From Lysobacterales bacterium (GTDB taxonomy: Bacteria; Pseudomonadota; Gammaproteobacteria; Xanthomonadales; SZUA-36), in contig JAPHTE010000293.1 in NCBI GenBank assembly GCA_026196445.1, forward strand, positions 1-53,765: DNA of 53,765 nt, in the 5' to 3' direction. Below, one piece after another: positions 9,435 through 18,137 of the stretch. The notes under the pieces were generated by a model. That model had not been told where the DNA came from, did no database searches, and saw only the letters and a list, made by a program, of their open reading frames with translations. Both the position numbers and the translations under genes were made by a program. Numbering within the stretch: position 1 is the first letter of the stretch; each line of letters begins with the position of its first letter.

Positions 9435-9819
9435 TGCAGGGTGGGCGATATTGGAAAATCAAGTCTTGGATAAAGGACCAGGCAAATAAAAACCGCCCCG
9501 CGCCGAAAGAGGGCTAACAGCGTGGGGCGGCGGAAGTAAAACCGGGCGCGTCGGTCAGACGATGATCAGGGAGAAAATGTCCCGGTCTTACTTGTTCGAC
9601 AATTCAATACTGTTTGCTTCAATACCTTTGACGCACCAGGTTGCCAATGCGTTACAGGAAATTTCAAGCGGACGTCATCGTCGTGGGCATTCTGACTGCA
9701 CAGCCGTGTTTTGGGTTGTGCCCATAGTCACGGTTTGCGGTGAATGGTTGTAGTACGCCGGTGAAACGAATTTGGCTTGGCCGTAGCGCGTCAGTGGCAG
9801 CGCTGTCTCGCTTCGATTC
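9435..9819. other. Intergenic region between convergent ruvX and LytTR regulator
   Basis: Three hundred and eighty-five bases lie between two convergent genes. The part near ruvX holds a hairpin with a T-run on the minus strand (listed separately). A plus-strand open frame of 63 codons (9562-9753) has a moderate ribosome site at its internal ATG 9577 but no recognisable features, and I do not call it. The ~285 bases between the regulator stop and the minus-strand terminator would form a long 3' UTR or contain a small RNA. Confidence 0.4.
9486..9533 (-). terminator. Rho-independent terminator, minus strand
   Basis: Stem CCGCCCCGCGC paired with GCGTGGGGCGG (one G-T pair) around a ~15-base loop. 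On the minus strand the stem is followed by TTTTTATTT; on the plus strand it is followed by an A-rich, T-poor sequence. It therefore ends minus-strand transcription, presumably of the LytTR regulator whose stop lies ~285 bases upstream, rather than ruvX. Confidence 0.75.
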
Positions 9820-10644
9820 CTACCTGAAAAGCTTCAACTTGTCTTTGTAGGTCCTGGATAACTTGACCCTGTGGCCTGACGCCAGCGTGAGGAAATATTC
9901 ACCATTGATATGTGACTCCATTTCCCTGACCTGGTGGACATTGACGATGGTCGAGCGGTGAATGCGTTGCAGGATATTGCCGTCGAGTTCCTTTTCCAGG
10001 TCCTTCATGGTCTTGCGCATGATGTAGGTGACACCCTGCGCCTGTATGCACATGTAATCTCCGGCCGCGTCGATCCACTCGATATCGTGCTGGTTGACCC
10101 AGGTCGTTTTACCACCGTCGCGGATGGCCAGGCGCGCCGGTTCCTTGTGCACCAGTTCCTGCACCTCCTTTTTGCCCAGTTCCTCGAAACTGCTGATGTT
10201 CTCGCCGCTGATGCTGCTGACCAGTTCCAGTAACAACCGCTTCTGCTCCAGGGCGCGTTTCTGGCTGAGATTTTCACGGGCTTTTTCGAGCACCTGGTTA
10301 AGGCGTTCTTCGTCGATGGGCTTGAGGATGTAATCCAGTGCGTTGACCTCGAAAGCGCGTACTGCGTATTCATCGTAGGCGGTCAGGAACAGGATCAGCG
10401 GCATGGTCTCGACATCGAGTTGCTGCACCACTTCGAAACCGCTGAGGCCCGGCATCTGTATATCCAGGAACACCAGGTCGGGCTTTTTCTCGGCGATCAG
10501 ATTGAGGGCTTCACGGCCATTGCGGGCTTCACCCACGACCTCGACATCTGCGATGGCTTTAAGGCGGTGGGTCAGGCCGCGTCGCGCCAGAGATTCGTCA
10601 TCCACTATCAGGGTTTTCAGCAATTGTGGTTTGCTTGTCGCCAA
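9820..10644 (-). CDS. LytTR-family response regulator (AlgR/LytR type)
   Basis: Cytoplasmic two-component regulator of about 274 residues. The receiver spans about 10-125, with Asp15/Asp16, phospho-acceptor Asp61 (VFLDIQMPGLSG) and Lys in YILKPID. A short helical linker follows (about 125-165), then a LytTR DNA-binding domain (about 170-272) with WIDAAGDYMCIQAQ, ILQRIHRSTIVNV and SGHRVKLSRTYKDKL. No in-frame ATG lies between the comM stop and the receiver; I place the start at a TTG at 10644 with GGAAC upstream, and a TTG at 10626 is also possible. No sensor kinase gene is adjacent, so its partner and targets are unknown. Confidence 0.9.
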   Translation of the reverse strand: MATSKPQLLKTLIVDDESLARRGLTHRLKAIADVEVVGEARNGREALNLIAEKKPDLVFLDIQMPGLSGFEVVQQLDVETMPLILFLTAYDEYAVRAFEVNALDYILKPIDEERLNQVLEKARENLSQKRALEQKRLLLELVSSISGENISSFEELGKKEVQELVHKEPARLAIRDGGKTTWVNQHDIEWIDAAGDYMCIQAQGVTYIMRKTMKDLEKELDGNILQRIHRSTIVNVHQVREMESHINGEYFLTLASGHRVKLSRTYKDKLKLFR

Positions 10645-10741
10645 CTCTTGTTCCGTGATCCAGGGTAGTGCCAGGAAGCACAGCTTATCATTCTTTCTGC
10701 CGAGCGCAATCCATCGACAGTCGGGAATGGGTTTTTTAGGA

Positions 10742-12253
10742 TTAGCCACCCAGGATTGAAGTACTGACTTTGCGCAAAGCGATGGCCTCTGCCAGGTGGC
10801 CGGCGGTGATGTCCGGGACGTGATCCAGGTCGGCAATGGTACGCGCCACTTTAAGAATCCGGTGGCAGGCGCGCGGCGAAAGGTAGAGTTGTTTGGCCGC
10901 GTCTTCCAGAAGTTGCAGGGTTGCGCCGTCGATTGTACAGAAACGCGACAGTTCGTCATTATCCAGCAGGGCATTGGCCTTGCCGGCACGCTCGTACTGC
11001 ACGGTTCTGGCTTCGACCACGCGTTGGCGGACATCCGCAGATACCTCGGTGCCGTCGTGCGAGGCGGTCAGGATGGAGGTTTTTGGGCGCAACACTTCCA
11101 CTTGAATATCGATACGGTCGAGCAAGGGGCCGGAAACCCGGTTACGGTAGCGCTGGATCTGCTCTGCGCTGCAGCAGCACCGGCCGCTGTCGTCACCTGA
11201 GAGGCCGCAGGGACAGGGGTTCATGGCGGCCACCAACTGGAAACGCGCCGGAAAGGTGGATTGCATGACGGCCCTGGATATAACGATACGCCCGGACTCC
11301 AGCGGCTCGCGCAGGATTTCCAGCGTGTGACGGCCGAACTCGGGCAATTCATCCAGAAACAGCACACCGTTATGTGCCAACGAAATTTCCCCGGGTTTTG
11401 GGCGTGAACCGCCACCAGCCAGGGCCGCGGCGGTGCAGGAGTGGTGCGGTGACCTGAATGGCCGTATGCCCCAGTGAGCCAGGTCAAAGCCCGCCCGGCT
11501 GACAGAGGTCACCGCGGCGGACTCCAGGGCCTCCTGTTCGCTCATCGGTGGCAGGATTCCCGGCAGCCTGGAGGCGAGCAGGGTTTTGCCGGTACCGGGC
11601 GGGCCGGCGAGTAACAGGTGATGATTGCCGGCCGCAGCGATTTCAAGCGCCCGTTTCGGCCCTGGCAGGCCAATGACATCGGCCAGGTCAGGATGGATTG
11701 CGATCTGCCTGTCGGGCATGGTCTGGCACCGGTCGAGTTCCTGCCGGCCACACAACCAGCCGGCGATCGCCAGCAGCGAATTGCCTTGGTAAGTGTCCCC
11801 GTCTCTGACCAGGCCGGCTTCGGCCGCATTATCCTGCGGGATGATCAGTGTGCGGCCCCGCTCGCGTGACCGGATGGCAGCGGGCAGCACGCCGCGTACC
11901 GAACGCAGTTCGCCATTGAGTGACAATTCGCCGAGAAACTCACAATTTTCCAACGTTACCGCTGGCACCTGTTTTGAAGCCGCGAGGATACCCAGTGCGA
12001 TCGGCAGGTCCAGGCCACCGCCTTCCTTGGGCAGTTCAGCAGGCGCCAGTGAAACGGTGATGCGGCTTTGTGGCCACTTGAAACCGGAGTTGATCATCGC
12101 GGACCGTACGCGGTCTTTCGACTCGCGTACCGCGGTTTCCGGCAATCCGACCATGTGCATTGATGGCAAACCACCCGACAGGTGGACCTCCACGGTTATT
12201 GACGGCGCTTCCACACCCGTGCAACCGCGACTGTGGACCAGTGACAGACCCAA
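10742..12253 (-). CDS. comM: ComM/YifB family Mg-chelatase-like AAA+ ATPase
   Basis: A 503-residue hexameric helicase family that promotes branch migration during natural transformation. N-terminal ChlI-like domain with VEAPSITVEVHLSGGLPS and GLPETAVRESKDRVRSA; Walker A GPPGTGKT at 217-224; Walker B VLFLDELPEF; zinc-type cysteines in NPCPCGLSG...CCCS; C-terminal helices with SPRACHRILKVARTIADLD. The start is a TTG with AAGGGG seven bases before it. Because type IV pili also serve DNA uptake, its presence with pilMNOPQ is compatible with competence, though comM also occurs in non-transformable species. Confidence 0.95.
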   Translation of the reverse strand: MGLSLVHSRGCTGVEAPSITVEVHLSGGLPSMHMVGLPETAVRESKDRVRSAMINSGFKWPQSRITVSLAPAELPKEGGGLDLPIALGILAASKQVPAVTLENCEFLGELSLNGELRSVRGVLPAAIRSRERGRTLIIPQDNAAEAGLVRDGDTYQGNSLLAIAGWLCGRQELDRCQTMPDRQIAIHPDLADVIGLPGPKRALEIAAAGNHHLLLAGPPGTGKTLLASRLPGILPPMSEQEALESAAVTSVSRAGFDLAHWGIRPFRSPHHSCTAAALAGGGSRPKPGEISLAHNGVLFLDELPEFGRHTLEILREPLESGRIVISRAVMQSTFPARFQLVAAMNPCPCGLSGDDSGRCCCSAEQIQRYRNRVSGPLLDRIDIQVEVLRPKTSILTASHDGTEVSADVRQRVVEARTVQYERAGKANALLDNDELSRFCTIDGATLQLLEDAAKQLYLSPRACHRILKVARTIADLDHVPDITAGHLAEAIALRKVSTSILGG

Positions 12254-12558
12254 GGCTCAGCCCCTTGACAAACATCGGTGATGGCGTAGCGCTCCCATGG
12301 TGTGATTCTGTCGCACCCGGCGGTGTTCGCACTGTGGCTGTCTTCCCGGTATCGTGTAGGCAATCGGCCTGAAGTGGCCGTGCGGGTGTTAACAGGTCTT
12401 ATAATTCTCTCGTTTCATCCGTTTGTACACCCGGTTACTCAAACAAGCGACTGCTACGGTGGTCACAGGCAAAACATAATTGGATTGATAACGGGTAGTG
12501 CTTGCGGCATATAATCAATGGTTACGGGTACCGAGCAAAGCAAGCGGGGATTTTCAGC
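12254..12558. other. Divergent intergenic region between comM and the PII gene
   Basis: About 305 bases. It holds one clear promoter-like element for the PII gene (listed separately) and a second TATAAT near 12399 without a good -35 box. I looked for a sigma-54 site, as expected for glnK-type genes: the nearest match has 9 rather than 10 bases between GG and GC, so I do not call it. Confidence 0.4.
12485..12515 (+). promoter_or_regulatory. Candidate sigma-70 promoter of the PII gene
   Basis: TTGATA (12485-12490), a 19-base spacer, and a perfect TATAAT (12510-12515). The start codon is 44 bases downstream. The -10 context GGCATATAAT recurs upstream of pepN. Spacer length is at the upper limit. 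Confidence 0.45.
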
Positions 12559-12897
12559 ATGAAAATGATTATTGCAATCATCAAGCCTTTCAAACTCGAT
12601 GACGTGCGTGACGCGCTGGCCGAGGCCGGCGTACAGGGCATGACAGTGACCGAGGTGCGGGGTTTCGGGCGCCAGAAAGGCCACACCGAACTATACCGTG
12701 GCGCGGAATACGTAGTGGACTTTCTGCCCAAGCTGCGGCTGGAGATCGCAGTACCCGATGAACGCGTGGAAGCTGTCGTCGAGGCGATTGCCGACGCTGC
12801 GGCGTCTGGACGTATCGGCGACGGCAAGATTTTTGTGCAACCGCTGGATTCCGCGATTCGCATCAGGACCGGCGAGGAGGGTGACGATGCCCTTTAG
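12559..12897 (+). CDS. glnK: Nitrogen regulatory protein P-II (GlnB/GlnK)
   Basis: Small trimeric signal protein of 112 residues that senses 2-oxoglutarate, ATP/ADP and, by uridylylation, glutamine. All landmarks are present: KMIIAIIKPFKLDDVRDAL at the start, T-loop with RGFGRQKGHTELYRGAEYVVDF and the uridylylation site Tyr51, and the B-loop DGKIFVQPLDSAIRIRTGE. Start ATG chosen for family length; the open frame extends a little upstream. No amtB follows, so GlnB versus GlnK cannot be decided from the sequence. The next gene starts 22 bases later and may be co-transcribed. Confidence 0.95.
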   Translation: MKMIIAIIKPFKLDDVRDALAEAGVQGMTVTEVRGFGRQKGHTELYRGAEYVVDFLPKLRLEIAVPDERVEAVVEAIADAAASGRIGDGKIFVQPLDSAIRIRTGEEGDDAL

Positions 12898-12918
12898 ACG
12901 AGTGACGGGTGAAAAGTT

Positions 12919-13791
12919 GTGAACGATAAGATCAGGGCAGGTGTGATCGGCCTGGGTGCGATGGGTGAGCCGATGGCACAACACCTCGCGAACGCGGGAT
13001 ATTTGAGCATGGTCTGGAACCGTACTCCGGAAAAGTCCACGCAATTTGCCACGCGCAACGGCGTCACTGCTGCGGAGACACCGGCACAACTGGCGGCCGG
13101 ATGTAACGTCATCCTGGTCTGCGTGTCGGCAGATGCGGACCTGAAGGACGTCATTGAACAGCTTTTACCGGCAATCAAACCCGCTTGCGTCGTATGTGAT
13201 CTTTCCACTGTTGCCCCGGCCACGGCGCGGCAGGTTGCCGCGAGCCTGGAGCCGACCGGTGCGGGTTTTGTCGACGCACCCGTATCCGGTGGTGTGGAAG
13301 GCGCCAAAAAGGGGTGCCTGTCGGTCATGGCGGGAGGGGAATCCGCCAATATTTCGCGGATTATGCCAGTGCTCGAGACATTTTCCGCGAGCGTCACGCA
13401 CATGGGACCGGTGGGTTCGGGCCAGGCGACCAAGGCGGTCAACCAGGTGATAGTTGCCGGGATCGCGGAAGCGACCTGCGAGGCGCTGGCGCTGGCCGAG
13501 AAACTAAATTTGCCTTCGCAGCGTCTATTATCAGTAGTCAGCGCGGGCGCGGCGGGCAGCTGGTTCCTCGATCATCGTGGTGCGAGCATGCTGGAAAACC
13601 AGTTCGATGTCGGTTTCAAGTTGTCCCTGCTGCTCAAGGACCTGTTGATTTGCCGCTCTTTGGCACAGGATTTGGATATCCATGTACCGACGGTAGAAGC
13701 GGCCATCAGGGATTACAGCGCGCTGGTGGAAAAAGGCCACGGGGACCATGATATTTCCGGCCTGATCCATTTGAAACGTGGCGCTGATTGA
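12919..13791 (+). CDS. NAD(P)-dependent beta-hydroxyacid dehydrogenase (3-hydroxyisobutyrate / tartronate semialdehyde reductase family)
   Basis: A 290-residue two-domain dehydrogenase. Rossmann fold starts at GVIGLGAMGEPMAQHLANAG (about 9-28); VWNRTPEK follows the dinucleotide-binding strand; the substrate-loop signature FVDAPVSGGVEGAKKG is at about 115-130; catalytic Lys lies in QATKAVNQV (about 173-181). The C-terminal helical domain ends near 287. The start is GTG. The substrate cannot be told from sequence: 3-hydroxyisobutyrate, tartronate semialdehyde, succinic semialdehyde and glyoxylate reductases share these motifs. Confidence 0.88.
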   Translation: MNDKIRAGVIGLGAMGEPMAQHLANAGYLSMVWNRTPEKSTQFATRNGVTAAETPAQLAAGCNVILVCVSADADLKDVIEQLLPAIKPACVVCDLSTVAPATARQVAASLEPTGAGFVDAPVSGGVEGAKKGCLSVMAGGESANISRIMPVLETFSASVTHMGPVGSGQATKAVNQVIVAGIAEATCEALALAEKLNLPSQRLLSVVSAGAAGSWFLDHRGASMLENQFDVGFKLSLLLKDLLICRSLAQDLDIHVPTVEAAIRDYSALVEKGHGDHDISGLIHLKRGAD

Positions 13792-13815
13792 GACAATGAA
13801 CAAGAATTAGGGAAC

Positions 13816-16014
13816 ATGGCAAAGGATCATTCATTTCTGTCAGCAGTATTGACCGAACTCAACCGGCGTAAAGTCCTGCGCACGGTCGGCGCCTACGCGG
13901 TGGGCGTGTTCGTCGTGCTACAACTGATGGATGCGGCGGTCGAGCCGTTGCGTTTGCCGGACTGGCTGCCGACGCTGGTGGTGCTGGTGCTGATACTGGG
14001 TTTCCCGCTGGTTTTCATCCTGGCCTGGCAACTGGAGATCACACCCGAGGGCATCAAGAAGACCCGCACCGCGGGTGCCATGACCACTGTGCAAAGCGGC
14101 TTGTTATTCAGCATGATGATGCTCGGCATGGTAGGCCTCGGTTGGGGTTTTTACAGTTACTATTCCGGTGTCTTCATCACCACGGACGCTGTTGGGGCCA
14201 CGACAATAACCGAGCAGCGTGCTTTTGTTGCACCGGAAAACTCCATCGCGGTCTTACCCTTCGCTGACCTGTCGGAAGACAGCAGCCAGGGCTATTTTTC
14301 CGATGGTATCGCCGAGGAAATCCTCAATGTGCTGGCCAAGGTCGAGGGCCTGCACGTCGCGGCCCGCACCTCGTCATTTGCATTCCGCGAGCCGAACACG
14401 GATATCCGCGAAATTGGCCGCCTGCTTAACGTGTCAACGGTGCTCGAAGGCAGCATAAGAAAAGCCGGTAACCGCATCCGCATGACCGCACAGCTGATCA
14501 ATGTCGAGGATGGTTATCACATCTGGTCGGAATCCTATGACCGCAAGCTGGATGATGTGTTTGCCATCCAGGATGAAATTGCCAGTGCGATTGCAACTGC
14601 CCTGGTCGGTTCTTTTTCAGGCCTGGAACAGGCGACGGCATCGAGAACCCATGATCTGGCGGCCTTCGAGGCCTACCGGACCGGACGTTTGCATTGGTGG
14701 CGCCGGTCGCCGGATGAGCTGCAAAAGGCCATCACGCTGTTTGCAAGGGCGTTGGAGTACGACCCAATGTTTGCACCCGCTTACGCGGCCATGGCGGACT
14801 CCTGGTTGTTACTGTCCCTTTACGGCAACCTGACCAGCTTGGAGGCGACCGAGCGCGCCATGCCGATGATCGAAAAGGCGTTGGCTATCGATCCGGAGTC
14901 CGCCGAAGGCTTTGCCGCGCTCGGCCTGGCGCGCTGGCAGATCGGCCAGGTAGACGCAGGTGAGTCGGCCTTACGCCAGGCGGTCAGCCTGAATGATGAC
15001 TATATCCCGGCCTACCTTTGGCTGGGTGGTCTGCTGGGTGATGAGGGGCGCCTGCCAGAACAGCGCCAGGTGCTGCAACACGCCATGGCGCTCGACCCGC
15101 TGAATGAACTGCTGGCGGTCAACTATGCCAAGAACCTGATCAGCCAGGGCGACTACGCGGCCGGCAAGGAGTTGCTGCAGGACCTGGTTGCCATGCGCCC
15201 TGATTCGGTGACCCTGCTGCGTCTTTTGGCCGGTTACGCGATCGGCGCCGGCGAGCTGGTCGAAGGATGGCGCTACGCAAACCGCTCCTACGCCCTGGAG
15301 CCGGATAGCCCCGCGGTGATCGAGGTCCTGGCAGGCGCCTGGTTGAGCGTCGGCGTGGATGACGAGGCGGAGCGCCTGTTACTGGACGGACTGGAGATCG
15401 CCGGGGATAATTTCGGTTTGCAGAACAGCTATTTCTTCCTGTTGCTGAAACAGCGCCGGTTGGAGAAAGCTGAAAGCCTGTTAGCCGACCAGTTTGGTAG
15501 CGCCGTCAATGAGCTGCCCGAACAACTCCAGCAGTTCTATTATTTTCAAAAAGGCCTGATCAGGCTGGTGGCCGGTGACATTGATTCTGCCCGGGAACTG
15601 ATCGAGCAGGCCGTCTCCGAAGAAGCTGACCAGACCCTGAGCGACTCGCAGATCATGTTCATGACGATATCGTCCGCACTACAGGCGGCTGCGGGCAACG
15701 CCGAGCTGGCAGAGCAGAGGCTATCCAGCGCCGAGCGCGCCGTCCGCCGTGCGCGAATCAACGGCATGGATGATGCAAATATCAATTACACGGAATCCAG
15801 CATATATGCACTGAGGGGCAACATACAGCCCGCGCTCGAGAAACTGCAGGTTGCTTACGAGCGGGGTTTTCGCCAGGTTTGGCTGCTGGAGCTCGACACA
15901 CGCCTGGACCCGCTGCGCCAGGAACCGCAATTCGTAGCCCTGAAGGAGCAGATGGAGCGGGATATCGTCCAGGCACGGTCACGTGTCGAATCCATGGAGG
16001 TTGCAGGCCTCTAA
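13816..16014 (+). CDS. Membrane-anchored TolB-like/TPR protein
   Basis: A 732-residue protein with three parts. The N terminus has a short cytoplasmic helix (ELNRRKVLRTVGAYAVG) and hydrophobic spans near 22-42, 53-75 and 95-117. A TolB-like nucleotide-cyclase-associated domain follows (about 140-262) with NSIAVLPFADLSED, YFSDGIAEEILNVLA, VLEGSIRKAGNRIRMTAQL and HIWSESYDR. The rest (about 275-710) is TPR-like helical repeats. In related proteins this module is fused to DNA-binding or adenylate cyclase domains; here it has only the membrane anchor. A similar protein lies at 40751-43099. Role unknown; probably a scaffold or sensor. ATG with AGGGAAC just upstream. Confidence 0.8.
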   Translation: MAKDHSFLSAVLTELNRRKVLRTVGAYAVGVFVVLQLMDAAVEPLRLPDWLPTLVVLVLILGFPLVFILAWQLEITPEGIKKTRTAGAMTTVQSGLLFSMMMLGMVGLGWGFYSYYSGVFITTDAVGATTITEQRAFVAPENSIAVLPFADLSEDSSQGYFSDGIAEEILNVLAKVEGLHVAARTSSFAFREPNTDIREIGRLLNVSTVLEGSIRKAGNRIRMTAQLINVEDGYHIWSESYDRKLDDVFAIQDEIASAIATALVGSFSGLEQATASRTHDLAAFEAYRTGRLHWWRRSPDELQKAITLFARALEYDPMFAPAYAAMADSWLLLSLYGNLTSLEATERAMPMIEKALAIDPESAEGFAALGLARWQIGQVDAGESALRQAVSLNDDYIPAYLWLGGLLGDEGRLPEQRQVLQHAMALDPLNELLAVNYAKNLISQGDYAAGKELLQDLVAMRPDSVTLLRLLAGYAIGAGELVEGWRYANRSYALEPDSPAVIEVLAGAWLSVGVDDEAERLLLDGLEIAGDNFGLQNSYFFLLLKQRRLEKAESLLADQFGSAVNELPEQLQQFYYFQKGLIRLVAGDIDSARELIEQAVSEEADQTLSDSQIMFMTISSALQAAAGNAELAEQRLSSAERAVRRARINGMDDANINYTESSIYALRGNIQPALEKLQVAYERGFRQVWLLELDTRLDPLRQEPQFVALKEQMERDIVQARSRVESMEVAGL

Positions 16015-16025
16015 GCCAGGTCGTA

Positions 16026-18098
16026 TCAGACCCCTGCAAAACGCGTCGTATCACCCAACCAGCGGCGAATCAGCTTGTCGGCTTGATCAGGGTCTTGTTG
16101 CATCAATGCGTCGGCTGCGGCCGGAATCCGTTTCAAGAGATCCGCGTCCCGCGCCAGGTCCGCCACGCGGAAGGCCAGCATGCCCGTCTGCCGGGTGCCG
16201 AGGACCTCGCCGGGTCCACGTAATTCCAGGTCTTTTTCGGCGATCAGGAAGCCGTCGCTGGTCTGCCGCATGATTTCCATGCGTTGCCGGGCGAGGTCAC
16301 CCAGCGGTGGGTTGTACATCAAAACGCAGGAGGATTTACCGCTCCCGCGCCCGACCCGGCCACGCAGCTGGTGAAGTTGTGCCAGGCCCAGGCGCTCGGC
16401 GTTCTCGATGATCATCAGGGTGGCGTTGGGTACATCGACGCCGACCTCGATCACCGTGGTGGCGACCAGCAGGTGGATGGCGCCGGTCTTGAACTTATCC
16501 ATGATGCGCTGCTTCTCAGCCGTTTTTAGCCGCCCGTGGATCAGGCCGATAGTGAGTCCGTGCAGTTCATTGTGCAGCTGGCCGGCCACCTCTTCAGCCG
16601 CCTGGGCGGCGATCAGGTCGGATTCTTCGACCAAGGTGCACACCCAGTAGGCCTGTTGACCGTCTGCGCAGGCCTTCGCGACCCGGGCGGTGACCTCCCC
16701 GCGGCGCTGGTTGGAGATCACCACGGTCTGCACCGGCTGCCGGCCCGGTGGCAGCTCGTCGATCACGGAGACATCCATGCCGGCGTATGCGGTCATGGCC
16801 AGCGTGCGCGGAATGGGCGTGGCCGTCATGATCAGCTGGTGCGCCTGGCGGTCACCAGTTTTCCCCTTTTCCAGCAGGTCCATGCGTTGGTCGACACCAA
16901 AACGGTGTTGCTCGTCGACGATGACCAGACCCAGGCGCTGGAACTCGACGCCTTTTTGCATCAATGCGTGTGTACCGATGACGATAGGTGCGCCGTCACT
17001 GATACGCTGCAGCGCCTCGCTGCGCTTCTTGCCTGTCACCTTGCCACTGAGCCAGACCGGCTCGATTCCCAGCGGCACAAGCCAATCACTGAATGTCTGT
17101 AAATGCTGCTCTGCGAGCAATTCCGTGGGTGCCGTGATCGCGGTCTGGTAGCCGTTGTCCGTGGCCCGCAAGGCAGCCATGGCCGCCATCACGGTCTTGC
17201 CGGAGCCGACATCGCCGTGCACCAGCCGTAACATCGGCTTGTCGCTTTCAAGGTCCTTGTGGATTTCCTGCGCGACCCGTTGCTGGGCCCCGGTCAACGC
17301 AAATGGAAGGCTATCGAGAAAGGCAGCTTCTGCTGCAGCACAGGGCGGCATCACCGGCGCCGACAACGCGCGCTGCAGGCGGCGCAGCTTTTGCATGCCA
17401 AGGTTGTGGGCCAGCAATTCTTCCAGCGCCAAACGTTTCTGTGACGGGTGGGCACGCATGACCAGCGCAGTCACGTCCGCATCCGCCGGCGGGCGGTGAA
17501 TAAATTGCAATGTCTCGGCCAGCGGCTTCAGCCGCAGTTGCTCCAACAGCTTGCGGGGTAAAAGTTCTTCCAGTTCCAGCGCGCCGCGCTGCAGCAAGGC
17601 CAGTGCCTGGTCGGTCATTTTAAGCCATTGTTTAGGCCCCAGGCCTTCGGTGCTCGGGTACACCGGCGTCAGGCGATCTGCGAGTGGCTCGGGTCTGTCG
17701 CCGGCCAGACGCTTGTAGGACGGGTGGATGATTTCGAGACCCTTGAAACCGGCCCGGACTTCGCCGAAACATCGCAGACGCGTACCCTTGGCCAGCTGTT
17801 GTTGCTGGTAATAGCGGAAATGGAAAAACCGCAGAGTCACGCGGCCAGTGCCGTCGAACAGCACCACCACCAGCATGGGGCGGCGTGCGCGAACGATTGC
17901 GCTGTGCTCGATCCGGCCCTCCAGCAGCACCCGCTGGCCGGGACTGATGCCGCCGATCGGGTGTATGCGGGTACGGTCCTCGTAGCGGATTGGTAAATGG
18001 AACAACAAATCCGTGACCTGGCAGATGCCGAGTGCGCCGAGTTTTTCAGCGAGCTTGGGACCAACACCCTGCAGGTCCGTTATTGCCAGGGGCTGCAT
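16026..18098 (-). CDS. recG: ATP-dependent DNA helicase RecG
   Basis: A 690-residue branched-DNA helicase that rescues stalled replication forks. N-terminal helix-hairpin-helix/wedge region: DLQGVGPKLAEKLGALG at the start, then the OB-fold stretch GRVTLRFFHFRYY. Motif I LVHGDVGSGKTVMA, motif II VDEQHRFG, motif III TATPIPRTLAMTAY, motif VI QLRGRVGRGSGKSSC, and the TRG region WLGDTTRFAGV at the end. Length is as in E. coli (693). It converges with the TolB/TPR gene, the two stops being 11 bases apart, and follows ridA and spoT on the minus strand. Confidence 0.97.
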   Translation of the reverse strand: MQPLAITDLQGVGPKLAEKLGALGICQVTDLLFHLPIRYEDRTRIHPIGGISPGQRVLLEGRIEHSAIVRARRPMLVVVLFDGTGRVTLRFFHFRYYQQQQLAKGTRLRCFGEVRAGFKGLEIIHPSYKRLAGDRPEPLADRLTPVYPSTEGLGPKQWLKMTDQALALLQRGALELEELLPRKLLEQLRLKPLAETLQFIHRPPADADVTALVMRAHPSQKRLALEELLAHNLGMQKLRRLQRALSAPVMPPCAAAEAAFLDSLPFALTGAQQRVAQEIHKDLESDKPMLRLVHGDVGSGKTVMAAMAALRATDNGYQTAITAPTELLAEQHLQTFSDWLVPLGIEPVWLSGKVTGKKRSEALQRISDGAPIVIGTHALMQKGVEFQRLGLVIVDEQHRFGVDQRMDLLEKGKTGDRQAHQLIMTATPIPRTLAMTAYAGMDVSVIDELPPGRQPVQTVVISNQRRGEVTARVAKACADGQQAYWVCTLVEESDLIAAQAAEEVAGQLHNELHGLTIGLIHGRLKTAEKQRIMDKFKTGAIHLLVATTVIEVGVDVPNATLMIIENAERLGLAQLHQLRGRVGRGSGKSSCVLMYNPPLGDLARQRMEIMRQTSDGFLIAEKDLELRGPGEVLGTRQTGMLAFRVADLARDADLLKRIPAAADALMQQDPDQADKLIRRWLGDTTRFAGV

Positions 18099-18137
18099 GG
18101 GTGATACAGTATATGATTCCAGTGCTTCAGGGGTGAC

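Noticed and set aside
9562..9753. 63-codon plus-strand open frame after ruvX
   Set aside because: A moderate ribosome site exists at an internal ATG, but there is no recognisable motif and it is short enough to arise by chance.
10645..11034. Upstream extension of the LytTR regulator frame
   Set aside because: It lies antisense-free but inside comM in another frame and has no similarity to receiver proteins.
12492..12505. Sigma-54 promoter for the PII gene
   Set aside because: Only nine bases separate the GG and GC elements and the -24 box is poor; a sigma-70-like pair fits better.
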